From Planctomycetales bacterium (GTDB taxonomy: Bacteria; Planctomycetota; Planctomycetia; Isosphaerales; Isosphaeraceae): a stretch of 33,876 bases of DNA. The stretch lies in NCBI GenBank assembly GCA_027452145.1, contig DAIDHB010000225.1, positions 1 through 33,876 on the forward strand, written 5' to 3'. Below, one piece after another: positions 32,429 to 33,876 of this stretch. The notes beneath the pieces were generated by a model. It made no database searches. It had not been told where the DNA came from and saw only the letters and a program-made list of their open reading frames with translations. A program made the translations under genes and the position numbers. Numbering within the stretch: position 1 is the stretch's first letter; the number at the start of each line of letters is the position of its first letter.

Positions 32429-32731
32429 TTACTGCGAGGTCCGAGTGTCAAGGGCCGCGGATACCGCCTCCGGGTTCTCGGCCGCGATCTTGAGCAGGGC
32501 GCGTGCGGGGCCTTCCGGGCGGCGCCGACCCTGCTCCCAGTTCTGCAAGGTGGCAACGCTCACGCCGATCATGCGGGCGAATTCCGCTTGCGACTTGAGC
32601 AGCCGTTGACGGATCGCTCGAACGTCCACTGGTGTGAATTCCGTGACCCGGCTCGGTTGAAGTTCTCCTCGGCGGATCTTGCCGGCCTGCCGGACACCCT
32701 CTAATAGATTGTCGAAGTCCTGTTTTTTCAT
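32429..32731 (-). CDS. HigA/NadS-type antitoxin, helix-turn-helix regulator
   Basis: A 100-residue DNA-binding protein. The helix-turn-helix lies at residues 48-68 (QAEFARMIGVSVATLQNWEQ), in the order seen in the NadS/HigA Xre-like antitoxins, followed by RRRPEGPARALLKIAAENPE. The start overlaps the toxin stop by 4 nt (ATGA), the standard toxin-first gene order of HigBA-like loci, and GAGGA lies about 6 nt upstream. By family knowledge it binds and represses its own promoter and neutralises the toxin. It appears intact although the toxin gene beside it is frameshifted. Confidence 0.9.
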   Translation of the reverse strand: MKKQDFDNLLEGVRQAGKIRRGELQPSRVTEFTPVDVRAIRQRLLKSQAEFARMIGVSVATLQNWEQGRRRPEGPARALLKIAAENPEAVSAALDTRTSQ

Positions 32732-33044
32732 CCGAATTCCTCGCGAACCAGGCGGCCCAGGACCCGAAGTTGGTTGGCCGTCAGGTCGTCTCGCTCGCTC
32801 TTGCCGTAGGCATGGAGCAGATAGAAGGTCTCGGTCGATTCGTCCCAATTGTCGATGATCCGACATCCGCCGCGCTTGCCCCGATCTCCCGAGTACCACC
32901 GGATTTTGCGCAGGCCGCCGCTACACGAATGACTCGACCAGCCTCCGGACGGAGGATCAGGGCCAACTGCAGGGATCGGTAGCCCTCGTGATCCAGGAGT
33001 CCCTCGATGGCCTGGGTGAAGATCGGCGTCTCGACGAATCGCAT
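32728..33044 (-). pseudogene. RelE/HigB-type toxin, single-base frameshift
   Basis: From ATG 33044 the frame reads MRFVETPIFTQAIEGLLDHE, then YRSLQLALILRPEAGRVI, the usual start of RelE/HigB-like toxins. It then drifts into unrelated sequence. The expected continuation, SGGLRKIRWYSGDRGKRGG, CRIIDNWDESTETFYLLHAY and the end RVLGRLVREEFG, lies in the next frame and runs to TGA at 32728-32730. The break falls at about 32921-32936, where one extra base would join the two parts into a 105-residue toxin, the usual family length. So the gene looks like a recent one-base deletion, or a sequencing error. As read, the product ends at 32781 and lacks most of the toxin core. Confidence 0.85.
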
Positions 33045-33067
33045 GATGCAGAGTACGCCATTGGCGG

Positions 33068-33130
33068 ATATCCGACAACGGCGCGCACGACGGCCTACCG
33101 CCGATCGGAGTCAGCGACCATGTCGGATAT
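33068..33130. promoter_or_regulatory. Candidate operator of the toxin-antitoxin operon
   Basis: ATATCCGACA (33068-33077) and its exact complement TGTCGGATAT (33121-33130) form a 10-bp inverted pair upstream of the toxin start. The first arm is itself part of the palindrome CGGATATCCG (33065-33074). On the minus strand TTGTCG, 17 nt, TACTCT could be a weak promoter overlapping this arm. Antitoxins of this type commonly bind such sites; binding here is inferred. Confidence 0.35.
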
Positions 33131-33262
33131 ACCGCACTCCGTAAACAGGGCGCAATGGGCCAATCGCCGGCGCGAGCCTTCGGAACTGGAAATGCCGCCC
33201 TGATGATAGGCCACGGGGGAACGCCGGTTGGAGGTCTCGACCTTTGCATGAGGTCCAGCGGA

Positions 33263-33348
33263 GGAAAAAGGGGACTGGCTCCCGGCCCGTCCGGACCACA
33301 AGATCAGCCTCCGAATGGATCAGGGCCGGGTGCCTGTCCCCTGTTTCC
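33263..33348. repeat. Long inverted repeat, GGGGACAGG type
   Basis: Two 26-nt arms (33263-33288 and 33323-33348) are complementary at 23 of 26 positions and enclose 34 nt. The arms start GGAAAAAGGGGACTGG and end CCTGTCCCCTGTTTCC. It belongs to a palindromic repeat type familiar in planctomycete intergenic DNA. It fills most of the space between the toxin-antitoxin promoter region and the 3' end of the next gene, where no other gene is seen. Confidence 0.75.
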
Positions 33349-33373
33349 TTGGGCGAGCCGCCCGCCAGCCGCT

Positions 33374-33679
33374 CTAACCGTCCCGCTCGCCGTGGTCCTC
33401 TGGGGCGACTCGTGATTCGTCCGCCTGCATGTAGGGTGAGCAGATCGACCAGGCACGCTCGACATCGTCCGCGGCCGAGGCGATCGATGCACCGGCGCCG
33501 CGCAGGGCCGTGGCCAGTCTGGGCCGGCCCCGACCCGCGTCGGCTTGCCCGTCCGCGTCGATCTTCTCCGCGAGCGCCCGGAGGAATGCCGCGAGTGCGT
33601 CATACCTGAGGTCGCCAAGGTCACCGGCGAGCTCGGCCAGCGTCCCGGCGTATCGCTCGACATTCTCGCGATGGGTCAT
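33374..33679 (-). CDS. Small hypothetical protein
   Basis: A 101-residue soluble protein, not assigned to a family. The N-terminal 70 residues are helix-forming and charged (YAGTLAELAGDLGDLRYDAL, then FLRALAEKIDADGQ), and a second helical stretch follows (RPRLATALRGAGASIASAAD). No signal peptide or membrane helix. A GAGG element lies 6-10 nt before the ATG at 33679. Amphipathic helices in correct codon phase support a real gene; the C-terminal 20 residues are less regular. It is in the same direction as the toxin-antitoxin genes but separated by a long inverted repeat. Confidence 0.6.
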   Translation of the reverse strand: MTHRENVERYAGTLAELAGDLGDLRYDALAAFLRALAEKIDADGQADAGRGRPRLATALRGAGASIASAADDVERAWSICSPYMQADESRVAPEDHGERDG

Positions 33680-33730
33680 CGATACCTCGAGGGCCGGCTA
33701 GAGCGCATTGCAGATGGATGGCTCACGATG

Positions 33731-33750
33731 GGGCCGGGCCGGGCCGGGCC
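33731..33750. repeat. Pentanucleotide microsatellite (GGGCC)4
   Basis: Four perfect GGGCC units in non-coding sequence upstream of the small hypothetical gene. Confidence 0.8.
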
Positions 33751-33780
33751 GGCCAGGAGTCTGTGCCGGCAGGGCTCCGA

Positions 33781-33830
33781 GCCCCCGTCAGGGGGCGATC
33801 GCACGTAGCCGGGGGGCGTCAGCCCCCCGG
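33781..33830. repeat. Two adjacent hairpins sharing the loop GTCA
   Basis: Hairpin 1 is GCCCCC-GTCA-GGGGGC (33781-33796). Hairpin 2 is CCGGGGGGC-GTCA-GCCCCCCGG (33809-33830). Both have perfect stems and the identical loop. They lie near the window end, followed by GGTCGGACCGCAGCCCCACA, which I associate with a recurrent planctomycete intergenic repeat. No gene is visible from 33680 to the end. Confidence 0.7.
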
Positions 33831-33876
33831 GGTCGGACCGCAGCCCCACACACCAAATCCTCTCGAGGGACCCTCC

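Overview
The window looks like chromosome of a high-GC planctomycete, most likely of the family Isosphaeraceae. The evidence is three DUF1559 prepilin-like proteins with the N-terminal motif FTLIELLVVIAIIAVL and C-terminal ends of the type GGEV..DAY, an ECF sigma factor followed 27 nt later by a Ser/Thr kinase with a TPR tail, a second ECF sigma factor with a membrane-anchored extension, small Gly-Cys lipoproteins, and many short palindromic intergenic repeats of the kind seen in these genomes. The family assignment is an inference from gene content; no rRNA or tRNA gene is visible.

Layout. 0.2-2.1 kb: an AAA (RecF/OLD-like) ATPase translationally coupled to a DUF4276/TOPRIM-like gene that carries an in-frame amber codon. 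2.1-4.9 kb (minus): a double-module ABC-2 permease. 5.3-8.0 kb: a PH-domain membrane protein and an ECF sigma factor fused to a membrane helix and a Skp/OmpH-like domain. 8.3-10.1 kb (minus): a YfbK-like VWA lipoprotein. 10.1-11.4 kb: a gene-poor stretch with a degenerate 53-nt tandem array. 11.4-13.7 kb (minus): a membrane protein and a DUF1559 protein, separated by 42-bp direct repeats. 13.9-16.8 kb: an ECF sigma factor and Ser/Thr kinase pair. 17.2-26.3 kb: a 3041-residue cyclic beta-1,2-glucan synthase homologue. 26.8-30.3 kb: a mirror-image arrangement of two DUF1559-plus-lipoprotein cassettes meeting tail to tail at a terminator. 30.6-31.2 kb (minus): a secreted Gly/Tyr-rich protein with an Arg/Ser tail. 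31.5-33.7 kb: a leucine-rich-repeat protein, a HigBA/RelE-type toxin-antitoxin locus whose toxin is frameshifted, and a small hypothetical gene, followed by hairpin repeats to the end of the window.

Themes. Much of the content is envelope or surface biology: prepilin-like proteins, lipoproteins, glucan synthase, VWA protein, PH-domain protein and permease. Two separate conflict-type modules (ATPase/TOPRIM-like and toxin/antitoxin) each keep the regulatory or ATPase partner intact while the presumed toxic or nuclease partner is broken, by a stop codon in one and a one-base frameshift in the other. The most interesting points are the sigma-factor/OmpH-like fusion, the mirrored DUF1559-lipoprotein cassettes, and the two damaged modules. 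No wholly new system is proved by the sequence.
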